NCBI RefSeq assembly: GCF_036785885.1
Contig: NC_092326.1
Coordinates: 7,068,001 to 7,132,000, forward strand
DNA from: Coffea arabica
Taxonomy: Eukaryota > Streptophyta > Magnoliopsida > Gentianales > Rubiaceae
Length of the DNA stretch: 64,000 bases
Direction of reading: 5' to 3'
Shown piece by piece: positions 44,620-55,300 of the stretch (within the stretch, counting starts at the first letter, position 1; every line of letters starts with the position of its first letter). The notes beneath the pieces were generated by a model. It saw nothing but the letters and a program-made list of their open reading frames with translations. It searched no databases and was not told the origin of the DNA. The translations under genes were made by a program, and so were the position numbers.

Positions 44620-45505
44620 GATAGACCCGGACAGAAATTTAAATGGGATAGACCCAGACAGAAATTTAAATGGGATAGACCCAGACAGAAATTTAAAACG
44701 GGACTGATCCGAACAGAAAAATTAAAATTGGGACTGACTAGAGAGGGAAATTCAAATCATGGGACTGGCCCGAACAAGCTTTAATCGCGGGACTGACCCG
44801 AATAAGCTTTGAATCGCGGGACTGACCCGAACAGGCTTTGAATTGTGGGACTGACCCGCATAAGCTTTGAATCGTGGGACTGACCCGAATAAGCTTTGAA
44901 TCGTGGGACTGACCTGAAAATACTTTTGATCGTGGGGACTGACCCGAATAAGATTTTAATCGCGGGACTGACCCGAATAAACTTTGAATCGTGGGACTGA
45001 CTCGAATAAACTTTGAATCGTGGGACTGACCCGAAAATGCTTTTGATCAGTCCCAGGCTTTGAATCGCGGGACTGACCCGAATAAACTTTGAATCGTGGG
45101 ACTGACCCGAAAATGTTGATCGTGGGATTGACCCGAAAATGCTTTTGATCATGGGACTGACCCGAAAATGCTTTTGATCATGGGACTGACCCGAATAAGC
45201 TCTTGATCGTGGGACTGACCCGAAAATGCTTTTGATCGTGGGACTGACCCGAAAATGCTTTTGATCGTGGGACTGACCCGAATAAGATTTTGATCATGGG
45301 ACTGACCCGAAAATGCTTTTGATCATGGGACTGACCCGAAAATGCTTTTGATCGTGGGACTGACCCGAAAATACTTTTGATCGTGGGACTGACCCGAATA
45401 AGCTTTTGATCATGGGACTGACCCGAAAATGCTTTTGATCATGGGACTGACCCGAATAATCTCTTGATCATGGGACTGACCCGAAAATGCTTTGACAATC
45501 GGTCA
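44620..45505. repeat. Tandem repeat field, ~29-31-bp unit
   Basis: More than 25 units of the form 'gggactgacccgaa' plus a variable ~15-base part such as aatgcttttgatc or taagctttgaatc. The variable parts fall into subtypes arranged in blocks. The first few units near 44620-44700 (gatagacccagacagaaa) are divergent. It lies in the 3' untranslated region of the Ogre-like element, a place known to spawn satellite repeats in such elements. Confidence 0.9.
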
Positions 45506-47938
45506 GTGGGATTAAACCCGAGCCTGCCGTGATAAAATTTGTGTTGATTTTTGATTGATGATTTTTTCCTTTGCTCTTCTTTTTGACTTTTGAAAATCTT
45601 TCCAAAAAATTAATTTGTCCCAGTATGATGAATTTTTCCAATGTGAGTCCAGAGTTGATTCTGTATCGCCATGCTGTTGCATTTTTTGATGAAATTTGCT
45701 TGCGACATTTTCAATCTGCCTTTGTTCACCGGAGGACTCTTTCCGACACCGATTCCAGTGCGAGGTGTGCTTACTTTCATCTGTGTATGCAATTTTCTGC
45801 AAAAGAGAGAAAAAAGAAAGAAATTGCCACCATCATTTGATCCGTTTTCCTTTGAGAATCGTGTAAACATGAGTCTTTCAAGGCCTTTATCAACTTTTGC
45901 TGCGGCAGTCGATTGAGTTGGATTTTTCACCCTAAGGCTTTTTCGATTTACAAACTGATCAGGTATGTGCTTTGCCATATTGCGAAGTCTGCGTAACTGA
46001 CTTTGTTGAACCTTAACCCTTTTCAAGAGATGACTGAACCCAAGTGTGCTTTGAATAAACCACGGGGATTGTTATTCACCAAAATTCAAAGATAAAGAAT
46101 GAGGTATGCAAGAAAATTCACATGTCATGTAAGAAAGAATATGCACAAGAATGCACACATAACCATTTGTGCTTAAATTCTACAAAAATGCCATGAATGC
46201 AAGTAATTTGGAAAAATGAGCTTCCTAAGAATGTATTTGCAAAAGAATGTTTTACAAAATGACACCGTTTTGGCCAACAAATGTCATATTCAATTCTCTG
46301 GATATCTTTGTTCTGGAATTCAATGTTGGCTGAGGTATGACAAAAATAAGGAGAAAATCCAAATGAACCAAGTCTTCACCTGTTCCTTTTCATGCTTGCT
46401 TGCTGCCAAAAACCTGCCTTGGCGCCCTTTCGGGTTTTCACCAAGGTTGCCCTCACCCCCTTTTTTTTTTTTTTTTCCTAAAGAACAAAGAAATATCTCG
46501 ACCATGATCGACTTAAAAACATGATTTGAAGATTTCTGGCATCAGTAAAATGTACTTCCCTTATGAGATTAGGCGAAAACATTACGGACATCACCTGCCA
46601 GTTGATTAGCAAATTTTCTTGATAGAAATACAGCAAAGAACGAAGGCCAGGACTTTTGGGCTTTTGTAATGAGGTCAGGTGGGGTGTTTCAAGAAAAGTT
46701 AAGGCTTGAACGCAATTTGTTCTTATGAGAGGTGAAATAACTTGAGATTACATCATTTGAAAGCATCTTCAATTTCGAACGAAATTGAGGGAAATTTGCC
46801 CCAGTGTAGGGTTTTCTGCTTTTTCTTTCTCTTTCAAAATAAATTTGCCCCAGTGTAGGGTTTTCTTTTCTTTTGATCATCTCTTTTCCAAAATAACTTG
46901 GCCCCAGTGTGGGGTTTGCAACTCTCAGGGGCTGCCAAACGAAAATTACTATTCTGATGGCTCAAAGGGGATAACTAGGGATGAAATGTTTTGATTGGAA
47001 AGGAAGATGGCCTGACTTTTACCTCGTCCCTTGCATGATTTCCCAAAAGAAATTTGCATAATAAAAAATAAAGACTTCTTACACATGTCTGATTTGATAG
47101 GTTGAGAGAACGTTTGCCCATCCATCTCTTCAAGGATAAGTGCTCCACTCGGTGGCACCTTTTTGAATGACAAATGTCCTTACACGTTTAGATCAAATTC
47201 ATTTTTGACTTCATCTTGCATTGGCAAAACTCGCTTTAACTCTTTGTCCTCCTTCTCTAAAGGCTCGGAGGCAGACCTTTTTGTTATGAACACAGGCCAC
47301 ACACTTTGATAACATTAGCCATGGCACATGGCGTTCAGCTGCTTTTCATCCATCAAAATCAATTGTCGGTGACGCTGCTTTAATCAATCAGCTTCGAACT
47401 TGGCAAAGAAGGGATTTTCTCAATGAAGAGATTCTCAATGAAGGCTTCCTCAATGAACGAATTCTTAATAAAGGGATTTCTCAATGAAGGCTTTCTCAAT
47501 GAAGGGATTTTTCAACGAAGGGATTTTTGGCATTTTCAAACGAAGGGATTTGTGGCTTTTTCAAACGAAGGGATTTTTGGCCTTTTCAACAAAGGAATTT
47601 TTCACGAAGAAAATTTTGAATGAATGGTATTATCGGAATCCAGAACAGTGATATTCAAATGGTCAAATAATTCCATCTTTGGCCATCTAACAGAATTAAA
47701 AAATTCGGGACAATAATCAAATAAACAGAAAAAACAAATTATGCATTTGATGGAAAACTAATCAAAACGGAAACAAGACAAAAACTTAGTTGCAAAAGAT
47801 GTTTTCATTAAGCTATTCACATATGCAAGAAATGGTTTTCGTGAACCTTAGTAAATAACAACCCCTAGATTTACCGAAATTCCCTTCGAGAGGGAAGATA
47901 CTCGGTCATTCAAATTATGCAAAGCTCCTTCAGGATTT
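45506..47938 (-). other. 3' internal region of the Ogre-like element without pol
   Basis: No long frame and no RT, RNase H or integrase motif. It contains three copies of a ~20-bp phrase, tttgccccagtgtagggttt, at about 46795, 46850 and 46901. A short tandem field lies at 47415-47615 built on 'caatgaagggattt' and 'cgaagggatttttgg'. It is presumably what is left, or newly grown, where pol was lost. Confidence 0.7.
47415..47615. repeat. Short-period tandem repeat, ~15-30-bp units
   Basis: Repeats of caatgaagggatttct drifting into cgaagggatttttggcatttt. It gives a spurious low-complexity open frame on the plus strand. Confidence 0.8.
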
Positions 47939-49747
47939 TCAAATTCTGTCATTGGAGGTGGATGCTTCGAAGGTGTCCTTGTGTTCAGGGAAAGGATTTG
48001 TACTTATGCTCGGCCCTTGTTCACCTCTTTTCCTTAGCATTATTTCCCCTGCCTCGATCATGTCTTGGACTTTGTGCTTGAGTGCCCTGCAATCGACGGT
48101 TGAGTGACCAGGTACTCCAGAATGATAGGCGCAAACAGCATGTGGATTGTACCCAACAGGCATGCCATGAAGGTAAATTGGAGGGGGAATCACACCTATT
48201 TTGTTGGCAGCTTTCAATTGCTCATACAATTGGTCTAAAGGCCTGCCTAGGTTAGTGAAAGTTCGGGTACGGCTTTGATTGTAGGTCTGAGTGGGTCGGG
48301 GATAGTTGTAGGTGGGTCTATTTGGTGGGGAAAATCTTTGGTGGTAAGGGGGTCGAGGACGAGTTTGTTGGAAACTTGGTTGAAATATTTGAAAAGGAGT
48401 TGTAGGCGGGTTGGCATAATTTGGGCGAGGTCGAGGATGGGTGATATTGGTGTGGTAAACAGGATGAGGGCTTAAATAGTAAGAGTAAGGGTTTGAGTAG
48501 GTAGGGTATTGTTGAGGTCTGGGTCTTGGGACAGGGTTTTGACTCCAGGTGAAGGTAGTTTCCCCCTCTTGCTTTTTGAATTGCTGCTTCATCCCATTAC
48601 CTTCTTGGCTTTGCAAAGCTTCCACTTGAGTTTTTAGGGCAGACACATTAACAATTTTTCTAGCCTTCACGAAATCATCAAATTCCTCAAGTTTATTAAC
48701 AATTGCGGCAAATGAGCATCCAGTCATGCGAAAAATTTCTTCAAAGTACGGCGGATCATGTGTCTTAATGAAAGTGCGTATGATTTCGTCCTCCGTCATT
48801 GGTGGCTCGACTTTTGCAGCTATTTTCCTCCACCTCTTGACATAAGTCTTGTGATCTTCAGATGGCTTCCTCTTTGTCCCTTCCAACGTGGTTCGTGTTG
48901 GAGCCAGCTCGCAATTATACTCGTACTGCTTTACAAACGCATTGGACAGGTCCAGCCAGGTCTTTGCTTCTTCAGGTTTTAGCTTGGAGTACCAGTCGAG
49001 TGCATCCCCCTCCAGACTTTCTGGGAATAGCCTCAAAGGCAGATTTTCATCATCTGTTGGCCTACCCAACTTGTTGGCGAACAGTCGGAGGTGTGTCTTG
49101 GGATTGCCCGTCCCATCATACTTGTTAAACTTCGGAGTTTTGAACCCCTCAGGCAATTGCACATTCGGGAAAAGGCAAAGCTCATCGTAATCCAGGACTC
49201 CTTGCTTGTTCAACCCCTGACTCTTCCTTATAAATTCATCAAAACGATCAAGGCGCTTAAGCAACTTCAGATCAACGGGAGCGGAAGATTCCCCCATTTC
49301 TGGCTTGGTTTGAAAAGTATGGTCCGGCAGGAATGGCTCAGCAGCAGGGTAATAAAAAGTATGTAGCTCTGGTGGTATGTTTGAAGTAAGTTGGGGTTGT
49401 GGACCTCGCATGTGAGTAAGAAAAGATGAAGGATGAGGAGGGTAAGTGTATGGCAAATTTGTGGTGGGATAGGTGAAAGTTTCTTCGAGTGCAATAGGAA
49501 ATGATGGAGTAACAGTGGCATGGGCCGAAGGTAGGACAAATGGCTCTTGTTCAGGCTGTCTGGCGGGTACAGGTTCGGGTTGAATTCCGCTGCTAATTAG
49601 CTCATCATTCAACTTCCCTTGGGCGGCCATCTCAGACGCCATCTCTCCGAATTTGGTAAGCATCTCAGTCAACTGAATCCCCAAACTTACAGTCTCGGGT
49701 TGAGCGGTAGTAGCAGACCTATCTGACTGTTCTGGTTGTGAACTCAT
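47939..49747 (-). CDS. Gag protein of the Ogre-like element
   Basis: An intact frame of 602 residues starting MSSQPEQSDRSATT. The N-terminal third is Pro/Gln-rich. The Gag core includes FNKYDGTGNPKTHLRLF and LEGDALDWYSKL, then AFVKQYEYNCELAPTRT. A Pro/Tyr-rich linker follows (PQQYPTYSNPYSYY...). Near the C-terminus is a zinc-knuckle variant CAYHSGVPGHSTVDC, with the same C-H-H-C spacing style as the Tat element in this window. The frame stops 38 residues later without running on into protease, so Gag is separate from any pol. Gag would form the particle that packages element RNA. With pol missing, movement would need enzymes supplied by a relative. Confidence 0.9.
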   Translation of the reverse strand: MSSQPEQSDRSATTAQPETVSLGIQLTEMLTKFGEMASEMAAQGKLNDELISSGIQPEPVPARQPEQEPFVLPSAHATVTPSFPIALEETFTYPTTNLPYTYPPHPSSFLTHMRGPQPQLTSNIPPELHTFYYPAAEPFLPDHTFQTKPEMGESSAPVDLKLLKRLDRFDEFIRKSQGLNKQGVLDYDELCLFPNVQLPEGFKTPKFNKYDGTGNPKTHLRLFANKLGRPTDDENLPLRLFPESLEGDALDWYSKLKPEEAKTWLDLSNAFVKQYEYNCELAPTRTTLEGTKRKPSEDHKTYVKRWRKIAAKVEPPMTEDEIIRTFIKTHDPPYFEEIFRMTGCSFAAIVNKLEEFDDFVKARKIVNVSALKTQVEALQSQEGNGMKQQFKKQEGETTFTWSQNPVPRPRPQQYPTYSNPYSYYLSPHPVYHTNITHPRPRPNYANPPTTPFQIFQPSFQQTRPRPPYHQRFSPPNRPTYNYPRPTQTYNQSRTRTFTNLGRPLDQLYEQLKAANKIGVIPPPIYLHGMPVGYNPHAVCAYHSGVPGHSTVDCRALKHKVQDMIEAGEIMLRKRGEQGPSISTNPFPEHKDTFEASTSNDRI

Positions 49748-52338
49748 GTTTACACGATTCCTTTGGACTTGACTACGGGATCGTGTTATGATGGGGCTTC
49801 GACGAGAAGTTATGTTTAAATATTACCTGAGAATTTTTGAAAAATTGCCTTTAGATTCAATCCTCGCTTAGTTATTCCAAAGAAAATAAAGAAAAGAAAG
49901 AGAAAAAGGCAAGAGTTAGTAGATATCCAGGAAATTCGGATGCATGTCCTATGGGGGAACCCTTTTTTGTGCCAAGGGTAGGCCTAGAATGAGGATGCAA
50001 TCCTCTAGGGTAGGCACTATACCATACCTGATGGATCCGATCAACTCATTGAGTGAGGAGTAATTTTGAAAAATTTGGTCAATTGAAGTGAGAAGAGACG
50101 TTTATCAAAATGAGGACATCGTCCGAAGGGATTGATTGCTTTTGATTGATACAAGAATTTGCAAAAACGCACAGGTTTGACCTTGACGAACTTCCTATCG
50201 AAGAGATTGGAATTCGTTTTGACAACTTTTCTTAGTGGAGCACGGGTCAAAACTCCAACTGATCAAATGGCTGGATGCAATGGATGGTTTTCTCAAAATC
50301 GACTAAATTTCCCAATTTGAAATTGACATTGAAACCCTGATTAGTCAAATGGGTTGAATGAAATTGACCATTTATTTAAAATCGACCGGATTACCCTAAA
50401 AAGGGAAACAGGTCAAATGAATTGAATGAAATTTAACTTATCCAAAATTAATCAGATCACCCTAAAAAGGGTAAATTGGTCAAACGAATTGACGATTTAT
50501 TCAAAATCGACCAGGTTACCCTAAAAAGGGTAAATTGGTCAAATGACCCTAAAAACGTAAATTGGTCAAATGAATTGACGATTTATTCAAAATCGACCAG
50601 GTGACCCTAAAAAGGGTAAATTGGTCAAATGACCCTAAAAAAGGTAAATTGGTCAAATGAATTAACAATTTATTCAAAATCGACCAGGTGATCCTAAAAG
50701 GGGTAAATTGGTCAAATGACCCTAAAAAGGGTAAATTGGTCAAATGAATTGAAGATTTATTCAAAATCGACCAAGTGACCCTAAAAATGGTGAATTGGTC
50801 AAATGACCCTAAAAAAGGTAAATTGATCAAATGAATTAACAATTTATTAAAAATCGACCAAGTGACCCTAAAAAGGGTAAATCGGTCAAATGAATTGAAA
50901 TTCATGGAATAAATTGGCAAAATGGATTGGTTGAATTGTCCGGCCATTGGTTATTTCAAAGAATTAGTCTATGAGCCTTCTAAAATCACGATTTTGGCCT
51001 CAATTTATTTATCGTCTCAATAGGAGGAATCATTTGTGAATTTTCTTCAAATTAATGTCCTTTTATGCAAGGGATTTTTACCAACTTTGATAAAATGGCC
51101 AAAAAGTGATTATTAGACGCTCATATTCCAAAGATCACTCTATGAAAATGATCGGATCCTACCTTACCTTGTGCACTCCCCCTTTGGATGGTACAAAATG
51201 TAAACGTGCAAGTCTCGTTGGATTAAGTATCCGAGACACAAGACGGTTTATTCCTAATATGGGATCCCCTAAATGGTATTCCCTTTCTAGGGTTTAACGC
51301 ATGATGCCAGTTATTAAAGCGATAAAATGTGCAATTCGAAATGAAACGTGACCTAAGGAACCCTTTATTTGCCAGGGTAGGCCTAAAATGCTATGCAATT
51401 ACCAAAATCTATGAATGCAATATACCAAAATCTTTAAACGTGCAATAGCCTGTCTACAAAGATAGGTTCTAAAAGAAAGTCATGCCAGACCTCTTATTCC
51501 CTAATGTTTGTGAATGCAAAAGACAAGAGATAAGGAAATGTGAGTTCAACACGTAATCACATAACACATTGGACAATTAAGCAACAAAGACAGATAATGA
51601 AAGAGGGGTGGGACCCCTCCCCTCGTGAACAGTATTTCCTAATTTAGGGTAAGATCGACTCTTCCCTAGGCAATTCTAATATGGATGCATGAGACTGGGG
51701 TTCGCTAATGCATCTAGACTCGATAAGCTCAGGTCCTCGAGCCTTCAGACTTAGAAACCAAGGGTCATCAATCCCAAGGTTCTTTGTCGGTGGCTCGAGC
51801 GATTCCCCAAACACCGCTACTCACACATCGTGTCACGGCTACGTGTTTGAGTGAATCTATCAAAACCTCAATCTTCGACAAAAAGCTAAAGGCTATCAAC
51901 CAATAGCTTTAAGCGGAAGATTGAGTGACCCATTGGATCATGCTACACACACATCGTGTCGTGATCACATGTCCAAGTGAGCCACCTAATCCTAATAGGG
52001 TGGAGTGGCGTGACAAGCCACTAAAGAAAAATAAAAGGGATAAAAGAAGTAAAGCGTATGCTCGTATGCTAGTGCTCGTTTGGAGGGAAAGGGTCAAGAA
52101 CCAACGCGAGGCTCTAGGGTGACCCATACCTCCCAAAATGCAATGCAAGCGCGAGATAACAAGTAAACATTCATTCAAACATACATTCGTGAGTCGAGGG
52201 ATTGGTTTGATTACGTACATAAGAAAAAAGGTCCTAAAAATGAAAAAATGCAATCCTAATATCCACATGCCATGCATAGAAAGGGTAGAAAAAGGAAACG
52301 AATGGTTAAGTCAAAAATGCTTGGACCCACTTAGGAAG
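49748..52338 (-). other. 5' untranslated region of the Ogre-like element
   Basis: 2.6 kb between the primer-binding site and gag. No credible extra ORF is seen, although classical Ogre elements carry one upstream of gag. Contains the tandem field at 50330-50900. The string ctcgagcctt and its surroundings (51700-51960) show short repeated phrases such as cacatcgtgtc. Confidence 0.6.
50330..50900. repeat. Tandem repeat field in the Ogre-like 5' region
   Basis: Units of about 55-95 bp built from two modules: 'ccctaaaaagggtaaattgg' and 'tgaattgacgatttattcaa' followed by aatcgaccagg. The first module is duplicated inside some units, giving a higher-order pattern. It produces a spurious repetitive frame on the minus strand. 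Confidence 0.85.
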
Positions 52339-52356
52339 TCCCCAGTGGAGTCGCCA
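52339..52356 (-). other. Primer-binding site of the Ogre-like element
   Basis: Minus strand tggcgactccactgggga, two bases after the LTR end. It fits the 3' end of a tRNA-Arg of the type ending gagtcgcca. Confidence 0.7.
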
Positions 52357-52358
52357 AC

Positions 52359-55300
52359 TGTCGCGCCCCATTTTTTGATAAGAAAAATAAATGGTTTGAG
52401 AAAGATGTTTTTAATTCAATTGTGATTGGAAAATGATTTTTGTGAGTTGAAAAGACATGGGTCTCAATGGGACTTGGAAAGCGACGATTTGACCCAAAAA
52501 ATAGTTTTAAAAAAGGGTTTTGAAAAGAAAAGTTTGGAGTCGCCACTTGGTAATGATTTAAGGTGTACCAAGTCACCTAAAAATGAGATTTAAAGCCAAG
52601 TAGTAATAAACCCTTTTTAAAACGACTCCTAGTCCACGTAAGCCAAAGAAAAAGGTTCGGGAGTCACGTTTGACAAAGGGGAAGGCAAGGATAGAATCCA
52701 AGGCACCCCTTTGACCTAGCCAAGGCTAGTTGCGCGACTTAACCTTACCTTTCCTAATTTTCTACCCAATGTATGTATCGCACGTTGGATATGACTATAT
52801 GAATGCAAAACGGAAAGGAAAATGCAATCCTAAATTCTACGATGTCTCTTGTGAGGCTTTTGGTCCCAAACCACATGAATTGTGGCGGCCAACAAAAGAA
52901 AACCTCATAGAGGTCGATTAATGCAAATGAGAGTTCAAATTCAAGTGTGCAAGTGTGAAAGTGTATGAAAGATGCAAGAAATGTAAGTGCAAGTGTGCGA
53001 ATGTATAAAAAGGTGCATGTGTGAAATTGTATAAAATTCAAGTGTTTTTTGTGTGCAAATGTGTGAAAATAGAATAATAGATATATAAGGTAAAGTGGAA
53101 TTTCATTTGTGAGGTGGAAATGAGCACGTGATAGGAAAATGTAGTGAGAAAGTATGGTTTGAGAAATGTGCAAAATTGTGGTTAAAAGTGTATGGATGTG
53201 ATAAAAATGAAAGTATGACCCTAGGGGAATGCAACAAGTCGGGTACGGGGGTTGACTCCTAACTTTTCGACTTCTATTTTCCCTTTGATTAGAAGGCGAA
53301 ACTAGCGTGCTAAGGCTATCGAGTAGCCACACTCGCTCGTTTCCCTTATCAAGAGGGGATTTTCACGCAAATGAACCCTAACTAGCATGAGATGCAAGTC
53401 CTAAAGTGAAAGGAAAAGGGGTTCGAGGCTCATGCCAAATGATAAAACTAAGGAAAATGCGTGATATGTGGTGAACAAGCAAATGATGTACTAACAAGGG
53501 AAAAACCCTAAGGGTCTAGCGTTGGACTAGCCCATTCTATGAATTCCGACTAGCGTTGGACTAGTGGAAACGATAAAAGAAGCCACAACTAGCGTTGGAC
53601 TAGTGTGGTGACGTACATTCATCCATTCCATTCATCCACACTATAAAAAAGCGAATAGACATGCGAATCACTTATAAACACGTAGCACATAACACTTAGC
53701 ATGCTTGACTAGATGCAAGGACCTAATAAAGCATTTAACATCTAACATATAGGCATGCAACCATTACATTTGCTCACTAAAACAAAAAGGGAAAGGGAAA
53801 ATGGACCAAATTACTTGCTACGCCCTATCTATTACAAGCCAAGAGGTGTACACATACCCCATTAATAAAAATCAAAAGTAAATGAAATAAATGAAAGGAA
53901 ATAAGGAGAGGCTAGGAAAGCAAGTAGACATGCAAATTTCAATTAGCACATTAGTCCACATAGGGAGAGACAAAAAAGGTAAATGAAATTATACCTCCTC
54001 GCAATGGTAAGCAAATGAAGAAAAAATGGCTTCAAAACAATAAAATGGTCAAGGTATCAATTTAAAAGTAAAACATAAACAAAATCACCAAAGCCCTCCT
54101 AATTGCGACTTGAATGAACTCAAAAGGTGCTTAAAGACCAAGAAAAACGGAATAACCTGTCCAATTTCCAAGTATAGCATCTACTAAAGACCCAAAACAA
54201 GCATTACTCAAACATTCAAGTCCAATTGAAACTTTTAAACACTTCAAAAATCCCAAAAATCAAGAAAAAAGTCAAATAATGATTGAAGTTGCAATGATTT
54301 AAGGACTTAATTACAAGATACTAGAACATGCTTGGGCTTTTGTGGAACAAAGAGAAACTTAGAGGGATCCAATTGATTAAATGTTCCAATTACTTGGGCC
54401 TTAGTAGAATAAAGAGAAACTTGAGGGGCCAAAGTGTAATTTTTAGAAAGCATTTTCATGCAAATTTTCATGCAATCTACGTGAATGACTTCTGCAACCC
54501 AAAAACATTTCTGCAGCCAAGACATTACCGCAACTTCCATTTTTCGTAAGCAACTATCGATCTCAACATAAATTGGATCAAAATCCTTTCAACCAAACAT
54601 GCAAAACATGACAGACAAATCTAACATTCAACAAACCCAAACATAGAAAAACAAAATCATGCAAATGTTGGAGAGTTTTATGCAAAAGATTCGACATTTT
54701 TCATCCGCAATTCCTTGCAGCTTGTGTTCATTCTAATGCAACTTTTCCAATCCCAACTTAGCTAGACTCTTAAACAAACATCACCACCTTGACCTTAACA
54801 ACAAAATCACCAAAACTCAACATCCAAATAAACTAAAAGACTTAGCATAAAGAAGGCAACTCCAGCAAATTTTTGCTGCAATTTTTGCAGCCCAAACTTC
54901 ACGTCAACTTCATGCCAAAAGAAAATCTCAAACCATTTGGCCAACAGAAACAAGACAAGGATATGCAAGGGCGAGGGAATGGGAAAGGAACTTCTGCAAA
55001 TTCTGGGTTCATACAATGAAGATGATCATCAATGATATAAGCAAACAACAAAAACAGCAATAGAGGAAAAAGGAAAAGTGCCGCAAGTTTTCGGCAACCT
55101 AAAATGAAGTTTGCCGCATTATGTTTCCAAACAAGTTCATCAAAACCAGAAATTGTCGACTAAATCAAAATGTGAACCTTTGTTTGCAAAATCAAAGTGG
55201 TAAACCTGGTTTGATCGAAAAACAAAAGAAAGAAGAAAAGCTGCAGCAAGATTTCGGACATAAGCTAGCAAAAAGCATCACTCAACATCACTTAACATAT

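Noticed and set aside
44781..45152. 123-codon minus-strand open frame
   Set aside because: It is the tandem array read in one frame; the protein is a periodic repeat with no domain.
44620..45505. CRISPR-like appearance of regularly spaced repeats
   Set aside because: The 'spacers' are themselves repeated subtypes, not unique, and the window is plant nuclear DNA within a retrotransposon.
50549..50947. 132-codon minus-strand open frame
   Set aside because: Generated by the tandem repeat field upstream of gag; periodic and without domain signature.
51909..52277. Candidate extra ORF upstream of the Ogre-like gag (122 codons, minus)
   Set aside because: Hydrophobic, no similarity recognised to Ogre ORF1, no strong start context; best treated as chance.
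52754..53332. 192-codon minus-strand frame inside the giant LTR
   Set aside because: Spans low-complexity 'gtgtgaaagtgtat' sequence, has no recognisable motif and lies in R-U5 of an LTR.
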